64,000 nt of DNA from Algoriphagus sanaruensis (lineage in GTDB: Bacteria > Bacteroidota > Bacteroidia > Cytophagales > Cyclobacteriaceae). The position numbers and the translations under genes are program-made. The notes under the pieces are model-generated. The model was not told where the DNA came from. It saw only the letters and a list, made by a program, of their open reading frames with translations, and did no database searches. The DNA lies in the NCBI RefSeq assembly GCF_001593605.1, contig NZ_CP012836.1, positions 3,600,501 to 3,664,500 on the forward strand, in the 5' to 3' direction. Of this stretch, positions 1-10,589 are shown one piece after another. Numbering within the stretch: the first letter of the stretch is position 1; every line of letters begins with the position of its first letter.

Positions 1-1
1 T

Positions 2-859
2 TTTGATCCAGAATATCCAGAAGGAGTGATTATTCTATTTTACAACACCGGGAATAATCATGAATACGACATCCGTCTTAATAAAGGAGTTCGAGAAAAT
101 TGGATGATCAAATCCTATGATCAAGGAAAATCCTGGACCGAAGCGGTCAATATCACCTCTCAGGTTCACCGTCCCAACAATCCCAACTTTAATCCCCATT
201 ATTCCTTTCAAGAGGATTGGCGATCCTATGCCAATACCCCAGGTCATGCGTTTCAATTTGAAAAAGGCCGCTTTGCAGGTCGTATTTTTGTAGCCGCAAA
301 TCATTCGGCTGGGCCGCCACAAGAAGAATTTGTCGACTATCAAGCCCATGGATTTTATACCGATGATCATGGAAAATCCTTTAAAATTTCAGAATCAGTC
401 CCATTTCCCGGTAGTAATGAATCCATTGCCGCTGAACTCTCCAATGGTAAATTGATTATGAGTAGCCGAAATCAGAAAGGCGATATTCGACAGCGGATCC
501 TTTCCTACTCTTCAGATGGTGGAGCCACTTGGGAGAAGTCTTTTTTTGAAAATCAACTGCCAGACCCAGTAAACCAAGGCTCTATTCTAGACCTTGGTGA
601 AGAGAATGGGAAAATGATTCTAGCGCATTCTAATGCCGCCGACGAACAAGATAGAAACTTCCTAACGATCAAAATCAGCTATGACGAGGGCAAAACTTGG
701 GATCATATCATCCCGGTAGATTTCACCTCTGATCCTAAAAAATTGCCTTGGACTGCCTACTCAGATTTAGTCCGTCTGGATGAAAATACAATCGGAATTC
801 TTTACGAGCGAGATAACTATCGGCAGATCGTTTTCAAATCGATCCGATGGAAAAACTAA
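2..859 (+). CDS. Asp-box (BNR) sialidase family protein, 5' end outside the window
   Basis: Likely a secreted exo-glycosidase of the sialidase/BNR fold. The reading frame is open from the first bases of the window, reading FDPEYPEG before the GTG at 26, so the true start, signal peptide and any N-terminal FRIP motif lie outside. Four Asp-boxes (S-x-D-x-G-x-x-W/F) are visible: SYDQGKSW, YTDDHGKSF, SSDGGATW and SYDEGKTW, spaced as in blades of a six-bladed propeller. The C-terminal stretch LYERDNYRQIVF fits the Tyr/Glu region at the end of GH33 proteins. It converges on a GH97 gene and is separated from it by a strong bidirectional hairpin. Asp-boxes are also found in non-sialidases, so the substrate is not certain. 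Confidence 0.75.
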   Translation, partial: FDPEYPEGVIILFYNTGNNHEYDIRLNKGVRENWMIKSYDQGKSWTEAVNITSQVHRPNNPNFNPHYSFQEDWRSYANTPGHAFQFEKGRFAGRIFVAANHSAGPPQEEFVDYQAHGFYTDDHGKSFKISESVPFPGSNESIAAELSNGKLIMSSRNQKGDIRQRILSYSSDGGATWEKSFFENQLPDPVNQGSILDLGEENGKMILAHSNAADEQDRNFLTIKISYDEGKTWDHIIPVDFTSDPKKLPWTAYSDLVRLDENTIGILYERDNYRQIVFKSIRWKN

Positions 860-860
860 A

Positions 861-882
861 AAAGCGGCCTAAGCCGCTTTTT

Positions 883-884
<2 letters not shown>
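861..884. terminator. Bidirectional intrinsic terminator
   Basis: AAAGCGGC (861-868) pairs perfectly with GCCGCTTT (873-880) around a CTAA loop. An A-run lies on the left and a T-run on the right, so it can stop both the sialidase-like gene and the converging GH97 gene, whose stop codon (883-885) lies inside the T-run. Confidence 0.9.
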
Positions 885-3090
<2,206 letters not shown>

Positions 3091-3191
3091 TCATTACTAA
3101 AAACTCTTCGTTCCAAAGAAAAATCTGAGGAGGATCCAACCTTTAAAAATGGAAAAAACATACCTTCTTTTGATTTACCAGACAGCCCAAA

Positions 3192-3209
3192 TTCACTATT
3201 AATAGTGAA
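3192..3209. promoter_or_regulatory. Perfect 18-bp palindrome, probable operator
   Basis: TTCACTATTAATAGTGAA is a perfect palindrome in the 229-bp divergent gap between GH97 and the PhoPQ-related gene, 45 bp before the latter's start. Size and symmetry fit a dimeric repressor site; the regulator is not in the window. Confidence 0.45.
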
Positions 3210-3253
3210 AATAAATTACTAGCTTTTAGCGTGTTAATTCCCAAAATCAACCT

Positions 3254-4690
3254 ATGATTCATTCCAAAAACTTTCGACGATTTGGCTTTTTTTGGTCATT
3301 CGTCCTCCTGCCTTTTGTTTTTTCTTGTCAGAAAACCACTGAGATTCCCAACGGGTCAGAAACTCATTCGAATACCCTTCTCAAGGACTATGTCCAAGCT
3401 GTGGACTCGACTTTTCGATTTGAGATCGTACATAGTGTGGGTGGTGAAGCTTACGATTACCATGTCCTTAAAATGTATTCTCAGCATTGGCTAAGTCCAG
3501 ACATTGTAGATCAAACCGAATGGTGGCATTGGGTTTCTATAGTAGTTCCCAAAGAAACTCCATACTCCACAGCCATGCTTTGGATTGGTGGAGGAAGTAC
3601 TAATTCGAAGCTTCCCGAGGAGCCTAACGAACTGATTCTGGCAGCTGCCACTCAGACGAATTCGGTGGTCGCACAAATTCACAACATCCCTTTCCAGCCC
3701 ATCACCTTTGCCAATGACACGTTTGGAGAGCGATACGAAGATGAAATTATCTCTTATGGCTGGAGAAAATTCCTAGAAGGAGGAGCCAAAGACCAAGATG
3801 CAATTTGGCTTGCCAGATTTCCAATGACCAAGGCTGCCAAACTTGCCATGGATGCAGTAACTGAGGTAGTGCAAGAAAACTATCAAAAATCAATTGATTC
3901 TTTTGTGGTCGGTGGTGCTTCCAAGCGTGGGTGGACGACTTGGACTACTGCTGCTACTGACGACCGGGTCATAGCCATCGCTCCTGTCGTGATCGACCTT
4001 CTCAACTTGGTTCCCTCCTTTCAGCATCATTGGAGAAATTATGGCTTTTGGGCTCCAGCAGTGGGCGACTATGTGCGTGAAGGAGTTATGGACTGGGTAG
4101 GCACTCCTGAGTTTGACAGAATGATGGAAATCACCGAGCCCTATTCTTTCCGTAAGGATTACGATATGCCCAAACTGCTCATCAATGCGGCTGGAGATGA
4201 ATTCTTCCAACCGGACAGCTGGAAATTTTACTGGGATAGTCTCCCTGGAGAAAAACATGTGATGTACGTTCCCAATTCCGGGCATGATGTCGGGAGCTCA
4301 GATGCCTTACCTAACTTGATTTCATTCTACAATTCGATCCTCAAAAACTCCCAACGCCCAATCTATTCTTGGAAAATTGAAGGAGATCAAATTCATGTGA
4401 ATTTTGATCCCAACCAAAAGCCAGTGGCTATCAAGCTTTGGTCTGCCTACAATCCCATGGCAAGAGATTTCAGAATTGATGTCTTCGGCCCAAATTGGAC
4501 TTCGGAGGAAATATCCGTTCCGGAATCAGGAGAGCTAACCGTGAATATGACCACTCCTGAATCAGGCTATCGAGGTTATTTTGTGGAACTGACCTATGGA
4601 GGAGAAAACCCATTGAAAGTGACCACAGGAATTGATATTCTACCTCGTACCTACCCATTTGAGCCATTTGTTCCTAAAAAAACTGAATAG
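3254..4690 (+). CDS. PhoPQ-activated pathogenicity-related family alpha/beta hydrolase lipoprotein
   Basis: A 478-residue protein of the PhoPQ-related family (PF10142, PqaA-like). The N-terminus ends in a lipobox with the acylated Cys near residue 25 (FVFSC), so it is probably anchored in the envelope. Family landmarks are WWHWVSIVVP, LWIGGGSTN and the nucleophile elbow GGASKRGWTTW with the presumed catalytic Ser, followed by an acid in NAAGDEFFQPDSW and the His in NSGHDVGSSDAL, so a Ser-Asp-His triad is plausible. The biochemical function of the family is not settled; esterase or peptidase activity is an inference. Its neighbours (GH97, CE15-like esterase, Asp-box proteins) suggest a role in processing an extracellular polymer. 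The next gene starts 43 bp downstream on the same strand. Confidence 0.85.
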   Translation: MIHSKNFRRFGFFWSFVLLPFVFSCQKTTEIPNGSETHSNTLLKDYVQAVDSTFRFEIVHSVGGEAYDYHVLKMYSQHWLSPDIVDQTEWWHWVSIVVPKETPYSTAMLWIGGGSTNSKLPEEPNELILAAATQTNSVVAQIHNIPFQPITFANDTFGERYEDEIISYGWRKFLEGGAKDQDAIWLARFPMTKAAKLAMDAVTEVVQENYQKSIDSFVVGGASKRGWTTWTTAATDDRVIAIAPVVIDLLNLVPSFQHHWRNYGFWAPAVGDYVREGVMDWVGTPEFDRMMEITEPYSFRKDYDMPKLLINAAGDEFFQPDSWKFYWDSLPGEKHVMYVPNSGHDVGSSDALPNLISFYNSILKNSQRPIYSWKIEGDQIHVNFDPNQKPVAIKLWSAYNPMARDFRIDVFGPNWTSEEISVPESGELTVNMTTPESGYRGYFVELTYGGENPLKVTTGIDILPRTYPFEPFVPKKTE

Positions 4691-4733
4691 AAATTTTGGG
4701 AGGCTTTTCGGAGCTGCCCGAATTTCCTCTACT

Positions 4734-5915
4734 ATGAAAATCCTCGGCTTCCTATCGCTCTTCTTTATCATTCCGCTTTTGACAATGTCCCAGACTTCTC
4801 CCAATTACGATGAGAGTAAAGTTCCTGCTCTTATTTTACCCGATCCATTTGTCAGCGAGAAAGGTAGCTTAATTCAAACTCCAGAAGCATGGGAAACCAT
4901 CCGGAGACCAGAAATTTTCAATCTTTTTGAGTCGGAAGTTTATGGAAGAATCCCAAAGGATTTTGATTCTATTTCTTTCGAATTAGCGCAAGAAACCCGC
5001 AACCCATTTTCGGAAATAGCGGAATTGGAAGAGGTAAATATCAGGGTTAGCAGAAATGGAAGAAGTCACACCCTACGCATCAACCTTTTCCTACCTAAAG
5101 CAACCAAAGAAAAAGCTCCGGTGATTTTACTGGTCAATTACCTCCCAACCTACTCGGATGGAAAATTGGTGGATGAGGCTTTCTGGCCTGTACCCGAATT
5201 GATCCGAAGAGGTTTAGCGACGGCTTCTTTTCATGCAGAGACAGTTGCTCCAGATGACGCCACAAGCTATCAAGAAGGAATAATTTCCACACTTTATCCT
5301 GAAGAAATTGGAAAACCTGATGGACTAAAAGCATTTGGAGCATGGGGATGGGCTGCCATGCGGGCGATGGATTATTTTGAACAACATCCGAAGATTGATG
5401 CGCAAAAATCCATTTTAGTGGGTCATTCGCGCACCGGGAAAACAGCGCTCTGGACCTCTGCCAACGATCCAAGATGGGCCATCACCTATGCCAACGAATC
5501 GGGCTGCGGAGGGGCGGCACTTTCGAAGCGGAAATTTGGAGAAACCGTGGAAGCCATCAATACGCGATTTCCTCACTGGTTTGCTGATAATTTCAGAAAA
5601 TACAATGGACGGGAAGAGGATCTCTCCCTCGATCAGCATCTCCTTCCAGGGCTAATTGCTCCACGAGCCGTCTACTATTCCAGTGCCAGAGGCGATCAAT
5701 GGGCGGATCCCAAAGGCGAATATTTAGGACTTCAGCTAGGAGCGCGGGTAGCTTCTTCCATCTTTGGGAAAAATGCTACTTTTCATTCCAGCTTTGAGGA
5801 ATTAAACGGACCGGTTCATCTGGAGGGTGTAGGTTATCATATCCGAGAAGGAAAGCACGACCTTACCTGGGAAGACTGGAAGATATTTCTGGACTTTGTT
5901 GGGAAAACACTGTAA
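4734..5915 (+). CDS. Glucuronoyl esterase-like (CE15) alpha/beta hydrolase
   Basis: A 393-residue secreted hydrolase. The ATG at 4734 is chosen because it opens a clean signal peptide (MKILGFLSLFFIIPLLTMSQ); upstream in-frame starts lie inside the preceding gene. The nucleophile elbow is GHSRTGKTALW with Ser232. Glu255 in NESGCGGAA and a C-terminal His near 375 in EGKHDLTW complete a Ser-His-Glu arrangement typical of CE15. The motif HWFADNF and the ARGDQWADPKGE block are also seen in bacterial CE15 members. The family cleaves ester bonds between 4-O-methyl-glucuronate of xylan and lignin alcohols, but many bacterial members have unknown ester substrates. A strong terminator follows, so transcription from the PhoPQ-related gene probably ends here. 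Confidence 0.85.
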   Translation: MKILGFLSLFFIIPLLTMSQTSPNYDESKVPALILPDPFVSEKGSLIQTPEAWETIRRPEIFNLFESEVYGRIPKDFDSISFELAQETRNPFSEIAELEEVNIRVSRNGRSHTLRINLFLPKATKEKAPVILLVNYLPTYSDGKLVDEAFWPVPELIRRGLATASFHAETVAPDDATSYQEGIISTLYPEEIGKPDGLKAFGAWGWAAMRAMDYFEQHPKIDAQKSILVGHSRTGKTALWTSANDPRWAITYANESGCGGAALSKRKFGETVEAINTRFPHWFADNFRKYNGREEDLSLDQHLLPGLIAPRAVYYSSARGDQWADPKGEYLGLQLGARVASSIFGKNATFHSSFEELNGPVHLEGVGYHIREGKHDLTWEDWKIFLDFVGKTL

Positions 5916-5942
5916 CAAGCCTATTTCTCCAATCAGGTTACT

Positions 5943-5976
5943 GCCGGACGGTTTTACTAAAAACTCCGGCTTTTTT
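5943..5976 (+). terminator. Intrinsic terminator after CE15 gene
   Basis: GCCGGA (5943-5948) pairs with TCCGGC (5965-5970); an inner GTTTT/AAAAC pairing lengthens the stem, and six T follow. It sits 27 bp after the stop codon. Confidence 0.88.
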
Positions 5977-6013
5977 GTTAGGTTGAAATCAAATTTATCA
6001 ACTGCTTCTCGCT

Positions 6014-7021
6014 ATGCCTTCATTTTTATTTCCACTCATTTCTTTATTGGGTTTGATCTTCTCAAATCCACCTCTTGAAAAACCGAAGCCTGAAATCCTT
6101 CAGGCTGGCTTTATTTATGAATCAGCACCCTTTCCTTCCTGTCATGCTTCCACGCTTCTGGAAACGGAGAATGGAATATTAGCTGCTTGGTTTGGTGGAA
6201 CTTATGAAAGACATCCGGATGTCAGCATTTACACCTCCGCCTTATCTGGCGAAACTTGGTCTGTTCCCATGCAGGTAGCGGATGGAATTGAAAATGAAGT
6301 CTTTCGAAATCCAACTTGGAACCCTGTCCTTCATCGTCTTCAAGACGGAAAAATCGCTTTATTTTATAAGGAAGGCCCCAATCCAAGAGAATGGTGGGGA
6401 CTCTACAAAACCTCCACGGATGAGGGAAAAACTTGGTCAAAAGAAGTTCAGTTGCAACCTGGATTTTTGGGCCCAGTAAAAAATAAAGCGGTGGATCTAC
6501 CTTCCGGAAAAATTCTTCATCCCAGCAGTTTTGAGGTGAATAATGTTTGGACCAGTCACATGGAAATCTCGGATGAAAATCTCCAAAACTGGTCTAAATC
6601 TGAAATCAAAGGTCCTTTTGGAGCGATTCAACCCACCGTTCTTTTTCACCCAGGAGGAAAACTTCAAATCCTCTGCAGAACCCGAGAGGGAGTCATCGCC
6701 ACTGCTTGGTCTACCGATCAAGGGATTACTTGGACTGAACTAAGCTCAACAGATATTGTCCACAATAATTCAGGAATCGATGCGGTGACACTTGCTGACG
6801 GCTACCATCTTCTTGTTTGTAACCCTATTCCAAAAGGACGAAATAAATTGAGCCTCTTAGGATCATCTGATGGAGTGAAGTGGGAGGAATTGCTCGTACT
6901 GGAAAATGAAGAATCAGGGGAGTTTAGCTATCCTGCAATTATTCAGGCAAAGGATGGGACAGTTCATATTTCCTACACCCATCACCGCAAGAAAATCAAA
7001 CACGTCCAGCTCAAACTTTGA
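6014..7021 (+). CDS. Asp-box sialidase-like protein (BNR_2 family)
   Basis: A 335-residue exported protein with a short signal peptide (about 1-18) and a beta-propeller of the BNR_2 type (PF13088). Asp-boxes include STDEGKTW and STDQGITW, and the N-terminal block reads CHASTLLETENGILAAWFGG. The F/Y-R-I-P arginine motif of classical GH33 sialidases is not present, so the generic label sialidase should be treated with care; related propellers act on uronic-acid or rhamnose-containing polymers. It starts a rightward operon: an aldolase follows after 16 bp, then a sodium symporter that overlaps the aldolase stop. This suggests the enzyme releases a sugar acid that is imported by the symporter and split by the aldolase. 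Confidence 0.8.
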   Translation: MPSFLFPLISLLGLIFSNPPLEKPKPEILQAGFIYESAPFPSCHASTLLETENGILAAWFGGTYERHPDVSIYTSALSGETWSVPMQVADGIENEVFRNPTWNPVLHRLQDGKIALFYKEGPNPREWWGLYKTSTDEGKTWSKEVQLQPGFLGPVKNKAVDLPSGKILHPSSFEVNNVWTSHMEISDENLQNWSKSEIKGPFGAIQPTVLFHPGGKLQILCRTREGVIATAWSTDQGITWTELSSTDIVHNNSGIDAVTLADGYHLLVCNPIPKGRNKLSLLGSSDGVKWEELLVLENEESGEFSYPAIIQAKDGTVHISYTHHRKKIKHVQLKL

Positions 7022-7037
7022 ACCCCAAACCTAACCT

Positions 7038-7970
7038 ATGAAGCCTTTGTCCCAGCTAGGAGGAATCATCCCTCCTCTCATTACCCCTCTTCAACCCGAT
7101 CTTTCTTTAGATGTAGATCATACGATTACCCTCCTCAACCATGAACTTGCAGGTGGTGTACATGGAATTTTTATCCTAGGAACGACTGGAGAATCTGCAA
7201 GTCTGAGTCAAGATGTCAAAATAGACCTTATCCGTCTGACCTGCCGAGAAGTTCAGGGAAAAATCCCCGTACTTGTCGGTATCACCGGTTGCTCCTTTGT
7301 AGAATCTTTGGATTTGGCCAGAGTGGCGGAGGAGTCAGGAGCCACTGCCTTGGTGGCTGCCCCTCCTTATTACATGAATATTGGCCAAGCAGAACTTCAG
7401 GCCTATTATGAGCGATTAGCGTCCGAGATTCCTTTGCCGCTAATGCTGTACAATATGCCTTCCCACACTAAAATCTCGATTGAACCACCTACCGTCCTGG
7501 CATTATCCAACCATCCAAATATCATCGGAATCAAGGACAGCAGTGGAGATATGGACTATTTCAAAAGCCTTTGTCATGCCTTTTCCGCTCGACAGGAATT
7601 TCGAATTTTTGTGGGGCCTGAGGAATTATTGCTAGAAAGTCTCGAATTAGGTGGACACGGGGGAGTTTGTGGTGGAGCAAATTTATACCCTCAACTCTAC
7701 GTAGACACCTTTGAAGCCTATCAGAACGGGAATTTAGATTTGGCCAAAACCCTTCAAGAAACCATCCTTTTTCTGAGTGATAATCTGTATCAAAATCAAA
7801 GTTACCGATCTTGCTATTTGAAAGGGATTAAGGCAGCGATGAGTTTCGAAGGATTATGTCAAGGGATTTTGGCCCCGCCACTTTCAGCCTATTCTGATTT
7901 GGAAAAAGAGGTTTTAAGATCGAAACATGAAGCGGTAAAAGAACGAATAACCCAAGTTTTGACTGCTTAA
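7038..7970 (+). CDS. DapA/NanA-superfamily class I aldolase (dihydrodipicolinate synthase family)
   Basis: A 310-residue cytosolic TIM-barrel lyase or synthase. The Schiff-base Lys is Lys166 in GIKDSSGD, the conserved Tyr is Tyr138 in YNMPSHT, and the oxo-acid binding loop is GTTGES at 48-53. The family covers 4-hydroxy-tetrahydrodipicolinate synthase, N-acetylneuraminate lyase, 2-keto-3-deoxy-sugar-acid aldolases and others. The position between a sialidase-like gene and a symporter favours a catabolic role as a sialate or keto-deoxy-sugar-acid lyase rather than lysine synthesis; this is inference from context. Its TAA stop shares a base with the ATG of the next gene. Confidence 0.85.
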   Translation: MKPLSQLGGIIPPLITPLQPDLSLDVDHTITLLNHELAGGVHGIFILGTTGESASLSQDVKIDLIRLTCREVQGKIPVLVGITGCSFVESLDLARVAEESGATALVAAPPYYMNIGQAELQAYYERLASEIPLPLMLYNMPSHTKISIEPPTVLALSNHPNIIGIKDSSGDMDYFKSLCHAFSARQEFRIFVGPEELLLESLELGGHGGVCGGANLYPQLYVDTFEAYQNGNLDLAKTLQETILFLSDNLYQNQSYRSCYLKGIKAAMSFEGLCQGILAPPLSAYSDLEKEVLRSKHEAVKERITQVLTA

Positions 7971-9445
7971 TGCCCATTTTAGATCTCCTTGTTTTTTTTA
8001 CTTACCTCCTGTTGGTAGTTGGCTTTGGAATCTCATTTTCATTTCGAAAAAGAACGGCTTCCGACTTTACTACCGGCGGAGGCAGACTTCCTTCCTGGGC
8101 CATTGGGATGTCAATTTTTGCCACCTTTGTAAGCAGCATTAGCTTTCTGGCATTACCCGGAAATGCCTATTCCGGCAATTGGAATGGATTTGTCTTTAGT
8201 CTATCTATTCCACTGGCTGCATGGGTCGCGGTTCGGTATTTTGTACCACTCTATCGAAACCTAGGCAGTGAATCCGCCTATTATTTTTTGGAGCAACGGT
8301 TTGGACCTTGGGCAAGAATTTATGCTTCGATCTGTTACCTCTTGACTCAATTAGCCAGAATGGGGGCTATCATGTATCTCTTGGCTTTACCTATGCAAGC
8401 CCTCCTTGGCTGGAGTATTCCTGTGATCATTTTGGTGACAGGATTAAGCGTGTTGATTTACTCCATGCTTGGAGGAATCGAAGCTGTAATTTGGACAGAT
8501 GCCATCCAAGGAATTATTCTGATCGGAGGAGCCTTGGCATGCCTTGGAGTAATTTTCTGGGAGATTCCGGGGGGTGTTTCTGAAGTATTTCAAGTAGCAG
8601 AAGCTAATGAGAAATTTAGCTTGGGAAGCTTTGACTTGGACTTTACTACTTCCACGTTTTGGATGGTGTTAGTGTATGGGATCTTCATTAATCTCCAAAA
8701 TTTTGGAATAGATCAAAGTTACGTACAGCGCTACCTGACGGCAAAAACTGAAAAAGACGCCAAACGATCCACTTGGCTTGGAAGCCTGCTCTATTTGCCC
8801 GTCTCATTTCTGTTTTTCTTTATTGGCACCTCACTGTTTGCCTTTTATCAAAGTCAACCTCTGCTACTCCCGGATGGAACTGCCGGCGATAAAGTCTTCC
8901 CTTTTTTCATCGTCAACCAGTTACCGGCAGGAATCACGGGCTTGTTAATTGCGTCGATTTTCGCTGCAGGAATGAGTACTGTGTCCACCAGCATCAACAG
9001 TTCCGCGACAGTGATTTTGTCTGATCATTTCAAAAAATACATCCAACCCAACCCTTCTGAGAAAACCTCATTATTGGTTTTAAAGCTGAGTTCCTTAGGG
9101 ATGGGGCTTTTGAGCATCTTGGTTGGATTTGCTTTCAATGGTGTAGCAAGTGCTCTCGATGCATGGTGGGCTCTTTCTTCGATCTTTAGTGGAGGAATTC
9201 TGGGCTTATTTTTCTTAGGACTTTTAGGCAAAACCAAAAAGCCTCAGGCCATCTTGTCTGTGACACTTGGGGTTTTGGTGATTGCATGGATGAGTTTGTC
9301 CAGCGGTTGGGTGAAAATTGGATTTCCAGAAAGCCTTGTAAATCCGTTCCATTCAAATATGACCATTGTAATCGGAACGATGACGATCTTTTTGGCGGGG
9401 TTTGGACTAACTCAACTTTCTAGGAAAAAGAATCTGCATTCTTAA
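7970..9445 (+). CDS. Sodium:solute symporter (SSS family)
   Basis: A 491-residue inner-membrane protein with about 13 hydrophobic segments. SSS-family marks are TTGGGRLPSWAIGMSIF near the N-terminus and the TM8 sodium-site segment GMSTVSTSINSSATVILSDH. The start codon overlaps the stop of the aldolase gene by one base (TAATG), a sign of translational coupling. The family takes up sugars, sialic acid, amino acids or vitamins with Na+. In this operon a sialic-acid-like or sugar-acid substrate is the best guess. No clear terminator follows within the 101-bp gap. Confidence 0.9.
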   Translation: MPILDLLVFFTYLLLVVGFGISFSFRKRTASDFTTGGGRLPSWAIGMSIFATFVSSISFLALPGNAYSGNWNGFVFSLSIPLAAWVAVRYFVPLYRNLGSESAYYFLEQRFGPWARIYASICYLLTQLARMGAIMYLLALPMQALLGWSIPVIILVTGLSVLIYSMLGGIEAVIWTDAIQGIILIGGALACLGVIFWEIPGGVSEVFQVAEANEKFSLGSFDLDFTTSTFWMVLVYGIFINLQNFGIDQSYVQRYLTAKTEKDAKRSTWLGSLLYLPVSFLFFFIGTSLFAFYQSQPLLLPDGTAGDKVFPFFIVNQLPAGITGLLIASIFAAGMSTVSTSINSSATVILSDHFKKYIQPNPSEKTSLLVLKLSSLGMGLLSILVGFAFNGVASALDAWWALSSIFSGGILGLFFLGLLGKTKKPQAILSVTLGVLVIAWMSLSSGWVKIGFPESLVNPFHSNMTIVIGTMTIFLAGFGLTQLSRKKNLHS

Positions 9446-9470
9446 AAAAATCATTTCCTCAAATTGATTT

Positions 9471-9507
9471 AATTTTCTATTGTCTCAATTTGGAAAAATA
9501 GAAAATT
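9471..9507. promoter_or_regulatory. 11-bp inverted repeat upstream of the amidohydrolase gene
   Basis: AATTTTCTATT (9471-9481) and AATAGAAAATT (9497-9507) form a perfect inverted repeat with a 15-bp spacer, 40 bp before the next start codon. The word ATCAATTTTC recurs just downstream near 9530. No T-tract follows, so an operator is more likely than a terminator. Confidence 0.35.
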
Positions 9508-9546
9508 GATCGGTTCTTTTCAGTTCAAATCAATTTTCAATTCCCC

Positions 9547-10524
9547 ATGCGAAACCTAGTTCTAGCTTTTACCTTGGCACTTACTACTCTTAGCAGTATC
9601 AAAGCCCAAGAAACCAAAAAGCCCAAACCCATCATTGATGTACACGTGCATGCCATGAAAATCAATCCTGCTTTTTCTGGCGACTTGTGTCCTTGGTTTT
9701 TGAGCAATATGCCCGGCGCAATCCCCGGCAAACCAGCTCCTTCTTTTATCGATACTGATTGTGCACATCCACTTAAAGCCGCCAAGTCTGATGAAGATTT
9801 CCAACAGCAGTTGCTAGCTACTGCCGAGCGACTAAACATCACCTTTGTAGCTTCCGGAGATGCGGAAGTCCTTCACCGGTGGAAAAAAGCAGCTCCTGAG
9901 CGAGTGATCCCTTCCATTGGAGTGGCTCCGGGTATGAGCGTAGAAGCATTTGAGGATTCGTTGAGTAATGGTTTTTACCAAGTAATGGGGGAAATCGCTC
10001 CCCAATATCAAGGCAAATCTCCTGCTGACATGTCGCTAGACGAATACTTTGCCGTGGCTGAGAAACTTGGAATCCCAGTTGGAATCCACATGGGTACCGG
10101 AGGAAATGGCATGGCAAATCTTACCCAACCCAATTATCGTGCTTCCATGGGAAATCCATTCCTATTGGAGGATGTCTTAGCACGACATCCAAATCTGAAA
10201 ATCTGGGTTATGCATGCCGGATATCCAATGATCGATGAAATGATCGCTTTGATGGGGGCCAATGCCTATGTCTATGTGGATTTGGCAGGATTTATCTGGT
10301 CTTATCCTTTGGAAGAAATCCACATGTATTTGAGACGCCTGGTGCAGGCTGGATTTGGAAAGCGTATCCTTTACGGAACTGACCTGATGATGTGGCCTGA
10401 GCTCTTAGAAACTTCCATCGGAGTCATTGAAAATGCCAACTACCTCAGCGAGGATCAAAAGCGGGACATTTTCTTCAACAATGCCATTCGATTCTTCGAT
10501 TGGGATCCCAAAAAATTTGAATAA
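9547..10524 (+). CDS. Exported amidohydrolase 2 family (metal-dependent hydrolase/decarboxylase)
   Basis: A 325-residue protein with a signal peptide (1-20, cleaved after SSIKA). TIM-barrel metal ligands are visible: His33 and His35 in DVHVHAM, a His in GIHMGTGGNG, a His in WVMHAGYPM and the Asp of LYGTDLMMWPE. This matches Amidohydro_2 (PF04909), a group that includes decarboxylases and lactonases. A secreted member is somewhat unusual, because many relatives are cytosolic. A lactonase-like step on oxidised sugars would fit the neighbourhood, but the substrate is unknown. Probably its own transcription unit, bounded by a palindrome upstream and a terminator downstream. Confidence 0.85.
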   Translation: MRNLVLAFTLALTTLSSIKAQETKKPKPIIDVHVHAMKINPAFSGDLCPWFLSNMPGAIPGKPAPSFIDTDCAHPLKAAKSDEDFQQQLLATAERLNITFVASGDAEVLHRWKKAAPERVIPSIGVAPGMSVEAFEDSLSNGFYQVMGEIAPQYQGKSPADMSLDEYFAVAEKLGIPVGIHMGTGGNGMANLTQPNYRASMGNPFLLEDVLARHPNLKIWVMHAGYPMIDEMIALMGANAYVYVDLAGFIWSYPLEEIHMYLRRLVQAGFGKRILYGTDLMMWPELLETSIGVIENANYLSEDQKRDIFFNNAIRFFDWDPKKFE

Positions 10525-10545
10525 ACAACCTGTTTCTATTGTAGT

Positions 10546-10581
10546 AAAGCCCTGACAATTTCAAAAATGTCAGGGCTTTTT
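10546..10581. terminator. Bidirectional terminator between converging genes
   Basis: A perfect 12-bp stem, AAAGCCCTGACA (10546-10557) with TGTCAGGGCTTT (10568-10579), 10-base loop, T-run on the right and A-run on the left. It serves the amidohydrolase gene and the converging SDR gene. Confidence 0.92.
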
Positions 10582-10589
10582 TCATTCAA

